Shown in pieces: positions 40,839 to 49,400 of a stretch of 64,000 nt of DNA (the stretch's first letter is position 1; each line of letters begins with the position of its first letter). The position numbers were made by a program, and so were the translations under genes. The DNA lies in assembly GCA_037045455.1 (NCBI GenBank), contig JBAOIN010000007.1:1-64000 (forward strand), given 5' to 3'. This stretch comes from JADKAV01 sp037045455 (GTDB lineage: Bacteria > Actinomycetota > Actinomycetes > S36-B12 > UBA10799). The notes under the pieces were generated by a model that did not search any database, was not told the DNA's origin, and saw only the letters and a list, made by a program, of their open reading frames with translations.

Positions 40839-41976
40839 ACTGCCCGTCGGCACGCCCCGGGTCGGGATCATCGGCGGCGGACAGCTCGCCCGCATGAGCC
40901 AACAGCCGGCCATCGCCCTGGGCATCCAGTTACACGTGCTGGCCGATTCGGCTGGTGACAGCGCGGCGTTGGTCATTCCGGCAACCTCGGTCGGTGCGGC
41001 GACAGACGCCGAGGCGATCCTGCGGCTGGCCGAGCAGGTGGACGTCATCACGTTCGACCACGAGCACGTGCCGCAGGAGATCGTTCACGCGCTCGAAGAT
41101 GCAGGACACGCGGTGTATCCCGGCTCGGAGGCGCTGCTGTACGCACAGGACAAGGCGCTCATGCGGCGGCGGCTGGGGGATGCCGGGTTCCCGATGCCGC
41201 GATGGGCCGTCGTTGAGTCGGCAGCGGACGTTGCTGCCTTCGGAGAATGGCCGCTGGTGCTCAAGGCCTCCAAAGGCGGGTACGACGGCAAGGGCGTCTG
41301 GGTGGTCTCCGACGAAACCCAGGCCGGCGATGTGATGAGCCACGACCTCGGGCCGGGGGCGGTCTGGATCGTCGAGGAGATGGTGGCGTTCACCCAGGAG
41401 ATCGCTGTCCAGGTGGCCCGTTCGCCGCACGGCCAGGCCGTCGCCTACCCGCCCGTGCAGACCGTGCAGGCCGACGGTATCTGTGTCGAGGTGATCGCCC
41501 CGAGCGCCCCGCACAGCACTGGCAGCGAAGAGGCCGAGGAGCTCGCTTTGCGTGTGGCCAAGGAACTCGGGGTGGTGGGGATGCTGGCAGTAGAGCTCTT
41601 CGACACCCCTGACGGCTTGGTCATCAACGAACTCGCGATGCGACCGCACAACTCCGGGCACTGGACGATCGAGGGTGCGGTCACCTCGCAGTTCGAGAAC
41701 CACCTGCGGGCTGTTCTGGACCTGCCGCTGGGTGACCCGCGTCCCCGGCAGCCGGTGGCAGTCATGGCCAACGTCCTCGGTGGCGAGCACCCGGACCTGC
41801 ATGCGGCGTTCAAACATGTGCTGGCTCGGGACCCCGCGCTGAAGGTGCACTTGTATGGCAAAGGGGTGCGGCCGGGGCGCAAGGTGGGACACGTGACGGC
41901 GCTCGGCGAGGATCTGACCTCGACGCGCGAGCGTGCCCGCCACGCCGCCGACTACTTCCAGGGAGTGCATCGATGA
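40831..41976 (+). CDS. purK: N5-carboxyaminoimidazole ribonucleotide synthase
   Basis: The 381-residue ATP-grasp enzyme carboxylates aminoimidazole ribonucleotide at N5 in purine synthesis. It shows VGIIGGGQLARMSQQPAIAL, VDVITFDHEHVPQEIV, LVLKASKGGYDGKGVWVV (ATP-grasp loop), GMLAVELFDTPDGLVINELA, MRPHNSGHWTIEGAVTSQFE and HLYGKGVRPGRKVGHV. It is full length. It overlaps purE, which uses its product, by 4 nt. Confidence 0.97.
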   Translation: MRELPVGTPRVGIIGGGQLARMSQQPAIALGIQLHVLADSAGDSAALVIPATSVGAATDAEAILRLAEQVDVITFDHEHVPQEIVHALEDAGHAVYPGSEALLYAQDKALMRRRLGDAGFPMPRWAVVESAADVAAFGEWPLVLKASKGGYDGKGVWVVSDETQAGDVMSHDLGPGAVWIVEEMVAFTQEIAVQVARSPHGQAVAYPPVQTVQADGICVEVIAPSAPHSTGSEEAEELALRVAKELGVVGMLAVELFDTPDGLVINELAMRPHNSGHWTIEGAVTSQFENHLRAVLDLPLGDPRPRQPVAVMANVLGGEHPDLHAAFKHVLARDPALKVHLYGKGVRPGRKVGHVTALGEDLTSTRERARHAADYFQGVHR

Positions 41977-42470
41977 GTGAGCCGCGCGTCGCAGTCGTCA
42001 TGGGCAGTGATTCCGACTGGCCAGTGATGTCGGCCGCGGTCGAGGCGTGCCGGGAGTTCGACGTGGAATGCGTGGCCGACGTGGTCTCGGCGCACCGGAT
42101 GCCCGAGGAGATGCTCGAGTTCGGACGGACTGCCGCCGCTCGCGGTCTGCAGGTCATCATTGCCGGCGCGGGCGGCGCGGCACATCTGCCGGGCATGCTC
42201 GCATCCGTCACCCCTTTGCCCGTGATTGGAGTGCCCGTTCCACTGAAGGTGCTCGACGGGCTGGACTCGCTGCTGTCGATCGTGCAGATGCCAGCTGGGG
42301 TGCCCGTGGCGACTGTGGCGGTGGGCAACGCCCGCAACGCCGGGCTGCTGGCAGTGCGGATCCTCGCGGCGACTGACTCGGACCTTCAGCAGCGGGTATG
42401 TGAGTTTCAGGCGACCCTGCGAGACACCGCGGCGGCGAAGGGCGAAATCGTGCGGAAGGCGAACCGATGA
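41973..42470 (+). CDS. purE: N5-carboxyaminoimidazole ribonucleotide mutase
   Basis: The 165-residue class I PurE has the MGSDSDWPVM phosphate/nucleotide loop, SAHRMPEEM with the catalytic His, IIAGAGGAAHLPGMLAS with the second His, PVIGVPV and MPAGVPVATVAVGNARNAGL. It converts N5-CAIR to CAIR after PurK. ATGA overlaps on both sides tie it to purK and the CoA-binding protein gene. Confidence 0.97.
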   Translation: MSEPRVAVVMGSDSDWPVMSAAVEACREFDVECVADVVSAHRMPEEMLEFGRTAAARGLQVIIAGAGGAAHLPGMLASVTPLPVIGVPVPLKVLDGLDSLLSIVQMPAGVPVATVAVGNARNAGLLAVRILAATDSDLQQRVCEFQATLRDTAAAKGEIVRKANR

Positions 42471-42925
42471 GCGACGGCCTTGCCTGCGCGTTGCCCGGGG
42501 GCGGTCCGGTGCCCGGCGACGAGGTGGTGCGGCGCCTGCTTGCTGATGCCCAGTTGTGGTTCATCGTGGGGCTGAGCGACAACCCTGCACGCGCTGCCCA
42601 TGGGGTGGCTGAGTTCCTGCTGCGCAAGGGCAAGACGATCGTGCCCGTCCACCCGAAGGCCGAGGATGTGTTCGGGCAGGCTGGTTTCCACACCGTCGAG
42701 GAGGCCACTGCCGCCATCGGGACTCCGGACGTCGTGGATTGCTTCGTCCGCTCGGAGTTGGTGGGTCCGGTGGTGGATTCCGCGATCTCCGTCGGTGCGG
42801 GAGCGGTGTGGATGCAACTGCGTGTCATCGACGAGGCCGCGGCAGCCCGCGCGCGGGATGCAGGCCTGGACGTGGTGATGGACCGTTGCCCGGCCGCGGA
42901 CTGGGGCCGGCTGGGCCCGCGTTGA
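42467..42925 (+). CDS. CoA-binding domain protein (YccU type)
   Basis: The 152-residue protein matches the CoA_binding_2 Rossmann fold: LWFIVGLSDNPARAAHGVAE, VPVHPKAEDVFGQAGFHTVE, DVVDCFVRSELVGPVVDSAI, GAVWMQLRVIDEAAAARARD and a late VMDRCPAAD Cys. Such proteins bind CoA or related nucleotides; the cellular role is not established. Translational coupling to purE is by ATGA overlap. The downstream gap carries a hairpin shared with a convergent gene. Confidence 0.88.
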   Translation: MSDGLACALPGGGPVPGDEVVRRLLADAQLWFIVGLSDNPARAAHGVAEFLLRKGKTIVPVHPKAEDVFGQAGFHTVEEATAAIGTPDVVDCFVRSELVGPVVDSAISVGAGAVWMQLRVIDEAAAARARDAGLDVVMDRCPAADWGRLGPR

Positions 42926-42934
42926 GCCGGGGTT

Positions 42935-42973
42935 ATGTGCCAGATCGGCAACCTAGTGGTACGTCTGGCACAT
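42935..42973. terminator. Bidirectional hairpin between convergent genes
   Basis: ATGTGCCAGA (42935-42944) and TCTGGCACAT (42964-42973) are perfect 10-bp inverted repeats with a 19-nt loop, 9 nt after the CoA-binding gene stop. The word ATGTGCC is shared with the hairpin after citA. Confidence 0.65.
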
Positions 42974-42997
42974 GGCCTCCGCGAAAGCGGTCCTCGA

Positions 42998-43531
42998 TCA
43001 GTCCACCGAGAACGTCGGCGTGATCACGGCCCGGGCCAGCGTGTGGAACATGATCTGCGCGCCGACGATGGCGTTCGGGGTGTCGGGTGCGAGGTCGAGA
43101 TGCTCCACGTCCAAGGCGTGGACCGCGAAGTAGTACCGGTGCTCGTGATCGCCAGGTGGCGGCGAGGCGCCCTGGTAGCCGTCGGTGCCGAAGTCGGTGC
43201 GGAACTCCACGGCCCCGGCGGGCAGTCCGTCGGGACTCGCCCCGCGCGCCAATTCGGTCACGTCGACCGGGATGTTGATCACCTGCCAGTGCCACCACCC
43301 ACTCTGGCTTGGGGCGTCGGGGTCAAAACAAGTGATCGCGAAACTGCGCGTCCCGCTTGGGAATCCCGACCATGTCAGATGCGGCGAGAGGTTGTCCCCG
43401 CCAGCGCTGCCGTGCACATGACGCAGCGGGGTCACAGCCCCGTCATAGATGTCCGGGCTGGTAACGGCGAAGGCGGGAACGTCGGGCAGGTAGTCGAAGG
43501 GTCCGCCGGGGCGGTTGCGCGTCAGGTCCAC
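42998..43531 (-). CDS. YbhB/YbcL-family (PEBP-like) protein
   Basis: The 177-residue protein matches the phosphatidylethanolamine-binding protein fold: NLSPHLTWSGFPSGTRSFAI, TCFDPDAPSQSGWWHWQVIN with the ligand-site D-P-D-A and H, GYQGASPPPGDHEHRYYFAV with the second site (GDHEHRY), and a C-terminal LARAVITPTFSV. There is no signal peptide, so it should be cytoplasmic. Its function in actinobacteria is unclear. The GTG start has TAGGGT 6 nt upstream. Confidence 0.93.
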   Translation of the reverse strand: MDLTRNRPGGPFDYLPDVPAFAVTSPDIYDGAVTPLRHVHGSAGGDNLSPHLTWSGFPSGTRSFAITCFDPDAPSQSGWWHWQVINIPVDVTELARGASPDGLPAGAVEFRTDFGTDGYQGASPPPGDHEHRYYFAVHALDVEHLDLAPDTPNAIVGAQIMFHTLARAVITPTFSVD

Positions 43532-43537
43532 ATCTCC

Positions 43538-43543
43538 ACCCTA
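43538..43543 (-). promoter_or_regulatory. Leaderless-type -10 element of the PEBP-like gene
   Basis: Minus-strand TAGGGT lies 6 nt before the GTG at 43531. Confidence 0.6.
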
Positions 43544-43554
43544 GGTGGGGGCAC

Positions 43555-43959
43555 TCAGTTGCTGCAGTAGTCGAGCAGTTTCGGCGGAAGTCCGGCGCTG
43601 GCGGTTCCGCAGATCTTGTCGGACGTGGACACGTCCCATGTGCCTCCGGCGTCCTTCAGGAAGAACACCGTCGGTCCCGGGTTGACCTCGGTGGCCGCCC
43701 ACTGCGTGCCGGCGACATCGGCGCAGTCGAAGCGCACCATTTCCGAGCCTTCCGGGATCGCCGCCAGAATCGCATCCTCGGAGCACAGGTCGCTAGTGGC
43801 CGAAGGGGAGGCGGTGGTCTGGGTCGGCATGGGGGCCGCACTAGTCGGCGCAGCGGCGGACGGGCTTGCGGCGGAATCCGACGACGAGTTGGAGCAGCCG
43901 GAAAGGGCGGCCACGCTCAAAGCGCCAGCGGCCAGAAGTGTCGCGAGTCTCTTCTCCAC
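43555..43959 (-). CDS. Putative lipoprotein
   Basis: The 134-residue protein starts at GTG 43959 with a lipoprotein signal (EKRLATLLAAGALSVAALSG-Cys), then a Ser/Ala/Pro/Thr linker of about 45 residues and a small C-terminal domain with four Cys (DLCSEDA, RFDCADV, DKICGTA, LLDYCSN) likely forming two disulfides. VFFLKDAGGTWDV suggests a beta-sandwich fold as in other small actinobacterial lipoproteins. The gap to the PEBP-like gene is 23 nt. Function is unknown. Confidence 0.75.
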   Translation of the reverse strand: MEKRLATLLAAGALSVAALSGCSNSSSDSAASPSAAAPTSAAPMPTQTTASPSATSDLCSEDAILAAIPEGSEMVRFDCADVAGTQWAATEVNPGPTVFFLKDAGGTWDVSTSDKICGTASAGLPPKLLDYCSN

Positions 43960-44015
43960 GTCGCCATCCTGCCGGAGTCGGTTCCAGGTTCGCGCGAACG
44001 ACACTGGCGTTTGGG

Positions 44016-44021
44016 TAGCCT
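44016..44021 (+). promoter_or_regulatory. Leaderless-type -10 element of the HNH gene
   Basis: TAGCCT lies 7 nt before the GTG at 44029. Confidence 0.6.
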
Positions 44022-44028
44022 CGGCAGC

Positions 44029-44382
44029 GTGACAGTGGGCAGGCCTGCGCGCACTCGAAAGGCCCGTGCCGCCCGCCGCCGCAGCCGGCGCGTCGCGGCA
44101 TCGGGAAGCGACCTCACCGCCGAGCAGTGGCAGGCGATTCTTGATGCGTGGGCGGCCTGCGCGTACTGCGGAGCAGCGGGTGCCGCGCTGCAGAAGGACT
44201 GCGTGTTGCCCATCTCACGCGGTGGCCGCTACACGATCGACAACGTCGTGCCTGCCTGCCGCTCGTGCAATACGAGCAAGTGCAATGAGGAGGTCACGTC
44301 GTGGATGCGGCGGCGGCGATTTGATGAGCCTGCCTTCCTACGCCGCTGGGTTGAAGTGAGCGCTGCGCTTCGAGCGGTCTGA
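44029..44382 (+). CDS. HNH-type nuclease-like protein
   Basis: The 117-residue protein has a very basic N-terminus (RTRKARAARRRSRR) and an HNH-like beta-beta-alpha core: CAYCG, KDCVLPISRGGRYTIDNVVP and ACRSCNTSKCNEE. The two CxxC pairs would bind structural zinc and N of NVVP and the late N fit the fold, but the first catalytic His (usually D-H-x-x-P) is Cys here (D-C-V-L-P). It may be a diverged subgroup or an inactive DNA-binding protein. It stands alone ahead of an acyl-CoA dehydrogenase. Confidence 0.8.
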   Translation: MTVGRPARTRKARAARRRSRRVAASGSDLTAEQWQAILDAWAACAYCGAAGAALQKDCVLPISRGGRYTIDNVVPACRSCNTSKCNEEVTSWMRRRRFDEPAFLRRWVEVSAALRAV

Positions 44383-44406
44383 ATCCGCGCGCCGACGAGT
44401 GCGATC

Positions 44407-44412
44407 TACGAT
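44407..44412 (+). promoter_or_regulatory. Leaderless-type -10 element of the second acyl-CoA dehydrogenase
   Basis: TACGAT lies 6 nt before the ATG at 44419. Confidence 0.6.
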
Positions 44413-44418
44413 GGCGGC

Positions 44419-45564
44419 ATGGACGATGTCTACCGCCTCCCCGAAGAACACCGCGAACTCCAGCAGGCCGTGCGGGCCCTGGCCCAGGACAAGATCGCAC
44501 CTCGTGCCGCGGAGATCGACGAGACCGGGCAGTTCCCGTGGGACGTCTACGAAGCGCTGGCTGCAAGTGGCTTCCACGCGATTCACATCCCGGAGGAGTA
44601 CGGCGGCAGCGGTGGGGACAACCTCGCGTCCTGCATCGTCATCGAAGAGGTGGCCCGGGTCTGCGGGTCGTCCAGCCTGATCCCGGCCGTCAATAAACTC
44701 GGCACCACGCCGGTGCTGGTCGGCGGCGACGAGGCGATCAAGTCTCGCTACATGCCCGAGGTGGCCAGCGGCGAGGCGATGTTCTCCTACGCCCTCAGCG
44801 AGCCGGAGGCAGGATCGGATGCCGCCAGCATGAAGAGCCGCGCGGTCAAGCAGGGTGACACCTGGGTGCTCAACGGCGCGAAGCGCTGGATCACCAACGC
44901 GGGCGTCTCGAAGTACTACACGGTCATGGCCAGCACTGAACCCGAGGGCGGGGCGCGCGGCATCAGCGCCTTCGTTGTGCATGCCGATGACCCGGGCTTC
45001 ACGCTCGGAGCCGAGGAGCGCAAGCTCGGCATCAAGGGTTCACCGACCCGCGAGCTCTACTTCGACAACGTCGAACTGCCCGCCGACCGCATGATCGGTG
45101 CTGAGGGAACGGGGTGGGTGACGGCTATGAAGACCCTCGACCTGACCCGGATCTGCATCGGTGCGCAAGCTGTCGGTCTGGCCCAAGGCGCCCTGGACGT
45201 GGCCTTGGACTACGCCAAGGAGCGCAAGCAGTTCGGCAAGTCCATCGCGGACTTCCAGGCGATCCAGTTCATGCTCGCCGACGCCGCCATGCAGATCGAG
45301 GCAGCCCGGCAACTGACGTACTACGCGGCGGCCGCGGGGGAGCGCAAGGACGAGCGCACCACCTTCCTGGGTAGCGCCGCCAAGTGCCTGGCGTCGGACA
45401 CCGCGATGAAGGTGACCACCGATGTCGTGCAGATCCTTGGTGGCTATGGCTACGTGAAGGACTACCCGGCCGAGCGGTTCATGCGCGACGCGAAGATCAC
45501 CCAAATCTACGAGGGCACCAACCAGATCCAGCGCGTCGTGATGGCGCGGCAGCTGCTGAAGTAG
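44419..45564 (+). CDS. Acyl-CoA dehydrogenase (second paralogue)
   Basis: The 381-residue enzyme has HIPEEYGGSGGDNLASCIVI, FSYALSEPEAGSDAASMKSR, WVLNGAKRWITNAGVSKYYT, AEGTGWVTAMKTLDLTRICI, and the C-terminal QILGGYGYVKDYPAERFMRD and AKITQIYEGTNQIQRVVMAR with the catalytic Glu in YEGTN. This C-terminus is the short-chain/isovaleryl type and matches mycobacterial FadE25 closely. It probably serves fatty acid or branched-chain amino acid breakdown feeding propionyl-CoA to the carboxylases in this window. Confidence 0.95.
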   Translation: MDDVYRLPEEHRELQQAVRALAQDKIAPRAAEIDETGQFPWDVYEALAASGFHAIHIPEEYGGSGGDNLASCIVIEEVARVCGSSSLIPAVNKLGTTPVLVGGDEAIKSRYMPEVASGEAMFSYALSEPEAGSDAASMKSRAVKQGDTWVLNGAKRWITNAGVSKYYTVMASTEPEGGARGISAFVVHADDPGFTLGAEERKLGIKGSPTRELYFDNVELPADRMIGAEGTGWVTAMKTLDLTRICIGAQAVGLAQGALDVALDYAKERKQFGKSIADFQAIQFMLADAAMQIEAARQLTYYAAAAGERKDERTTFLGSAAKCLASDTAMKVTTDVVQILGGYGYVKDYPAERFMRDAKITQIYEGTNQIQRVVMARQLLK

Positions 45565-45577
45565 GCCCGCAGCCCCC

Positions 45578-45626
45578 GGTTTCGGTCACTCAGAGGTCAC
45601 CCAGTGACCGGAAGATGACCGAAACC
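45578..45626. terminator. Nested double hairpin between convergent genes
   Basis: Outer arms GGTTTCGGTCA (45578-45588) and TGACCGAAACC (45616-45626) are perfect. Inside, GGTCAC-CCA-GTGACC (45595-45609) is a second perfect hairpin. It starts 13 nt after the acyl-CoA dehydrogenase stop and is a likely bidirectional terminator. Confidence 0.72.
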
Positions 45627-45658
45627 GCAGCTCTGCTGGACTCCCTGGAGGGCCGGCG

Positions 45659-46996
45659 CTAGCCGCAGATGTCGTCGCTGGCCTTGCGCGGGGTGTCGCT
45701 GGCGGTCGGGTCCTTGTACGCCACCGTGCGCAGCCCGGTGTAGTCGCTGCCGATCGTGACCCGGAACGTCGACCCGAGACCGGCCACCGCCACCGTCTTG
45801 GCATCGGGAAGAGCAGCTTCCAGCGTCTTGAGGGACACGTCGTAACCGGGGTCATACTCGATCGTCGTCTGTGTGAGTGTGGCCGGCAGCGGCGAACCGG
45901 CCACGGAGTACCCGGCGGTCACGAAGTCGTCGTAGGCGTCTGTGTCTTCGCCGAGGATCTGCACCGAGATGTTCCCGGGCGCGACGTCCACCCGCGGCGC
46001 CGATGGCTTGTCAGGAATCGGGGTGTCGTTGGTCAGAGCGGTGAAGATGTCCTGGGCGCCGACCTTGTCCCACACCACGACGTTGCCCATCTCGCCCATC
46101 GACTTCTCGCCGATCACGGGGACGGTGCGGAACGTCACCTGCGACGGGTTGACCGAGGACAGCCGGCGGGTGAGCGCCATAACTTGTGAGTTGTCCAGAC
46201 CTTGGTCCACCCGCATGCTGCCCAGGATCGCGCTGACGAACTCGGAGGCCCGCGCCGGATCCAGCAGCACCTCGGAGCTGGCGGCCTTGCGGACCATGCT
46301 GGCCACAAAGGTCTGCTGGCGCTGCATCCGGCCGATGTCGGCGGTCGGATCGAACTCCCGGGCCCGGACGTAGGCAAGAGCGTCACGGCCCTTGACGGTG
46401 GAACGTCCCGCCGGCAGATTCAGCCCCGACGGCGGGTCGTAGATGGCAGCCGGTGCGCAGACCTCCACCCCGCCGAGGGCGTTGACCATCTTGACGAAGC
46501 CGGCGAAGTTGATCTCGAGGTAGTGATCGATGCGGACGTCGGTGAGACCTTCCACGGTCTTCACGAGCAGCGGCGCGCCGCCGAAGGCGTAGGCGCTGTT
46601 GAGCTTGCCCTGCGACTCGGCCACCTGCTGGCCGTTCTCGTCGGTGTGCGCCGGGATCGTGGCCAACGTGTCCCGCGGCAGGCTGACCACGCTCACCGAA
46701 CCGTCGCGGCCGATGTGGGCCAGCATCATCGTGTCGGTGCGCTGGCCGTAGACGTCCCAGCCGGTGTGCAATTTGCGGACCTGCTTGTCGGACAGGCCGG
46801 CCCGGCTGTCCGAACCGACCACGAGGAACGTCAGCGGTTCCCCGGCCGCCGGTGCCGGGCGGTCCTCGCCGAACGCGTCGATGCGTTGGACCTGCCCCGC
46901 ATAGTGACGCACCGTGGCCCAGGCCGCGCCACTTCCGAGCAGGATGACAGCAGCGAAAACAGTGGCGATCACGCGCGTGTAGCGCTGAAACTGCAC
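45659..46996 (-). CDS. LytR-CpsA-Psr (LCP) family cell-wall polymer ligase
   Basis: The 445-residue protein has a membrane anchor (RVIATVFAAVILLGSGAAWA) and an extracytoplasmic LCP domain: LTFLVVGSDSRAGLSD, YGQRTDTMMLAHIGRDGSVS, VSLPRDTLATIPAH, GKLNSAYAFGGAPLLVKTVE, VRIDHYLEINFAGFVKMVNA and GRDALAYVRAREFDPTADIG with the polyprenyl-phosphate-binding Arg residues. A LytR_C domain (ISVQILGEDTDAYDDFV onward) follows. LCP enzymes transfer lipid-linked glycopolymers to peptidoglycan. GTG 46996 is chosen for GGAAAGGG 8 nt upstream. It opens the cell-surface locus. Confidence 0.95.
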   Translation of the reverse strand: MQFQRYTRVIATVFAAVILLGSGAAWATVRHYAGQVQRIDAFGEDRPAPAAGEPLTFLVVGSDSRAGLSDKQVRKLHTGWDVYGQRTDTMMLAHIGRDGSVSVVSLPRDTLATIPAHTDENGQQVAESQGKLNSAYAFGGAPLLVKTVEGLTDVRIDHYLEINFAGFVKMVNALGGVEVCAPAAIYDPPSGLNLPAGRSTVKGRDALAYVRAREFDPTADIGRMQRQQTFVASMVRKAASSEVLLDPARASEFVSAILGSMRVDQGLDNSQVMALTRRLSSVNPSQVTFRTVPVIGEKSMGEMGNVVVWDKVGAQDIFTALTNDTPIPDKPSAPRVDVAPGNISVQILGEDTDAYDDFVTAGYSVAGSPLPATLTQTTIEYDPGYDVSLKTLEAALPDAKTVAVAGLGSTFRVTIGSDYTGLRTVAYKDPTASDTPRKASDDICG

Positions 46997-47078
46997 GTGG
47001 TGAACCCTTTCCTTCAAGCGGATTCCACGGTAACCAGCGATCCGGCCGATCCCGGGGACCCGCAACTCGCGCGTGTCT

Positions 47079-47180
47079 GCGTTCGAAACCTGGCCGCCAG
47101 CTGGGTCTGCCGCCTCGACACGCCGCACCTGTCGGAGTTAACCCGGCGTGTTGCCTCGTCAGTGGCCAGGTTTCGAACGC
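47079..47180. repeat. Nested palindrome, family C (copy 2), divergent intergenic region
   Basis: Outer arms GCGTTCGAAACCTGGCC (47079-47095) and GGCCAGGTTTCGAACGC (47164-47180) are perfect 17-bp inverted repeats. Inner arms CGACACGCCG (47116-47125) and CGGCGTGTTG (47144-47153) enclose an 18-nt loop. The inner stem and loop length equal those of copy 1 at 30546-30645. It lies between the divergent LCP and glycosyltransferase genes. Confidence 0.75.
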
Positions 47181-47212
47181 CGCCGGGCGCAGCGACCCGG
47201 GCCAGCGCCGCG

Positions 47213-47218
47213 TAGCCT
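47213..47218 (+). promoter_or_regulatory. Leaderless-type -10 element of the first glycosyltransferase
   Basis: TAGCCT lies 7 nt before the ATG at 47226. Confidence 0.55.
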
Positions 47219-47225
47219 GGCACCG

Positions 47226-48233
47226 ATGAACACCGAACTCCCCGGCGTGGCCGTCATCATGCCGGTGCTCAACGAGGAACTGCACCTCGCCGAGTCGGTG
47301 GCGGCGATCACCGGGCAGGACTACGCCGGGCCGACCTGCAGATCGCGCTGGCGCTGGGGCCGTCGACCGATGGCACCGACGAGGTCGCCGCCGCGCTCGC
47401 GGCCGGCGACCCGCGGATCGTGCTCGTGCCGAACCCGACCGGGCCGTACGCCCGCCGGCGCTCAACGCCGCGCTCGGCGGCGACCAGTCATCCGACGTCG
47501 TGGTCCGCGTGGACGGCCACGCGCTCGCTGCCGCCGGACTACGTCAGCCGTCAGCGGTCGAGGTCGCTGGAGCGCACCGGCGCCGACAACGTCGGCGGGA
47601 TCATGGCCGCGGAGGGCGACGACGCCGTTCGAGCGGGCCGTGGCCCGTGCGATGACCGTCGCCGCTCGGGGTAGGCGCGGCGTCGTTCCACACCGGCGGC
47701 GAGGAGGGCGAAGCGCCCACCGTCTACCTCGGGGCCTTCCGCCGGTCGGCGATCGAGCGGGTCGGGCGGCTACGACGAGGCCTACGTGCGCGCGCAGGAC
47801 TGGGAGATGAACCACCGGATCCGCGCAGACCGGCGGACTGGTCTGGTTCACCCCGCGGATGCAGGTCATCTACCGGCCGCGGCCGACGGTGAAAGCCCTG
47901 GCCAAGCAGTACTTCCATTACGGCCGATGGCGCCGCGAGATCGTGCGTCAGCACCGTACCGTCAGTCCGCGGTATCTGGCACCGCCCGTGGCCCTGACCG
48001 CGGTCGCAACCGGATTGGCAGGGGCCACAGTGGCCGCAGTGACCGGGCGCAAGCGCGCCTGGCTTGGTCTGCTGCCGGCCGCCGGGTACCTCGCCCTGAT
48101 CGCCGTCGGTTCAACCGCGATCAGTCGTCAGCAGCCGGCGGCGGTGCGAGCCCGGGTGCCGGTCGCGCTGGTCACGATGCACATGAGCTGGGGGGCCGGA
48201 TTCCTCACCAGCCCCGGAGATCTCCGGACGTGA
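47226..48233 (+). CDS. Family 2 glycosyltransferase (many frameshifts)
   Basis: Pieces in all three frames assemble into one GT2 protein of about 330 residues: GVAVIMPVLNEELHLAESVA, LQIALALGPSTDGTDEVAAA, IVLVPNPTG, VVVRVDGHAL, LPPDYVS, LERTGADNVGGIMAAEGDDA, FERAVARAMT, YLGAFRRSAIERVG, YVRAQDWEMNHRIRAD, QVIYRPRPTVKALAKQYFHY and a C-terminal two-helix membrane segment. About seven one-base insertions and one deletion fall between 47335 and 47845. It resembles ExoA-like membrane-linked transferases. Its stop overlaps the next glycosyltransferase start (GTGA). Confidence 0.82.
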
Positions 48234-49249
48234 CGATCACAGCGATCATCTGCGCCTTCGGGGATCAGCCGTACTTGGCCGACGCAGTGACGGCGCTACA
48301 GGCCAGTCGCGCAGTAGATCCGGACATCATCGTCGTGGACAACGGCAGTCCACAGGCGAAGGACCTGACCGGTGTGACAGTTCTCGATCCGGGCCGCAAC
48401 ACCGGCTTCGCGGGTGGATGCAACCTCGCAGCGCGGGCGGCGCAAGGGCAGACCCTGGTCTTCGTCAACAGTGACGCGCTGGTCGATCCGGACTGTCTTG
48501 CTCACCTGCAACGTGCCGCAGCCGAGGGAGACCTGGTCGGCGCCACGATCCTGCTGGCCGACGGTTCGGGCGTGAACAGCTGGGGGAACCCCGTGCATCT
48601 GCTCGGATTCTCGTGGGCGGGCGGGTACGGACAACCGGAGACGGCCGCTGCTGACGGCAACGTCGCCAGCGTGTCCGGGGCGGTGTTCGCAGTCCGCCGG
48701 GACGTCTACTGGGAACTCGGGGGCATGGATGAGCAGTACTTCGCCTACGGCGAGGACGTCGATCTTTCGCTGCGAACACTGCTGGCCGGCCGTGCTGTAC
48801 GCGTGATTCCGCAGGCGCTGGCCAGGCATCATTACGACTTTTCGCGCAACCCGAACAAGATGTACCTGCTGGAGCGCAACCGGCTGATCACCGTGCTTAC
48901 CACCTACCGAGGGGGCACTCTGCTCGCGCTGGCGCCACTGGCGGTGGCTGCCGAAGGCGCGATTGCCTTGCGCAGCGCCCGGGAGGGATGGTGGCGGGAG
49001 AAGGTCGCCGGCTGGCGCTGGCTGGCCGGGCATCGAAGGTACCTGCGCCAGCGCCGCAACCGGATCCAGGGCACCCGCCGGTGCGACGACGCCGATCTGC
49101 TGGCGCATCTGAGCGTCGATCTGGATCCGCCGTCCCGATTCGGCATGTCTGTGCCGCCTGCCTACCGGCGGCTCATCGTGGGCTATTGGAACGCCGTGGG
49201 TGCCCGGATCGCGCGAGTGGCTGGGGGCGGTAAGCAACCACGGTTGTGA
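48230..49249 (+). CDS. Family 2 glycosyltransferase (rhamnosyltransferase-like)
   Basis: The 339-residue protein has a GT-A fold of the WbbL/GlfT1 type: ITAIICAFGDQPYLADAVTA, DIIVVDNGSPQAKDL, LDPGRNTGFAGGCNLAARAA with the NxGFAGGCN nucleotide-binding motif, LVFVNSDALVDPDC (the metal-binding D-x-D variant), VSGAVFAVRRDVYWELGGMD, EQYFAYGEDVDLSLRTLLAG (catalytic ED-D) and HHYDFSRNPNKMYLLERNRL. It probably adds rhamnose or a similar sugar to a lipid-linked precursor. It is coupled to the upstream glycosyltransferase by GTGA overlap. Confidence 0.92.
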   Translation: MTITAIICAFGDQPYLADAVTALQASRAVDPDIIVVDNGSPQAKDLTGVTVLDPGRNTGFAGGCNLAARAAQGQTLVFVNSDALVDPDCLAHLQRAAAEGDLVGATILLADGSGVNSWGNPVHLLGFSWAGGYGQPETAAADGNVASVSGAVFAVRRDVYWELGGMDEQYFAYGEDVDLSLRTLLAGRAVRVIPQALARHHYDFSRNPNKMYLLERNRLITVLTTYRGGTLLALAPLAVAAEGAIALRSAREGWWREKVAGWRWLAGHRRYLRQRRNRIQGTRRCDDADLLAHLSVDLDPPSRFGMSVPPAYRRLIVGYWNAVGARIARVAGGGKQPRL

Positions 49250-49400
49250 GACTCCGGCGCAGGTGTGAGCGATGGGAGCGGCCGTCTACATCTCCCAGCC
49301 GCATGGGCGCGGTTGTCCACGCTCTGCGTCGGCGCCGGATCGCCAGACTCGGAGGCTGATTGCGTGCCCGCCGACTACCCTGGCATTAGGGGTGGTTGCT

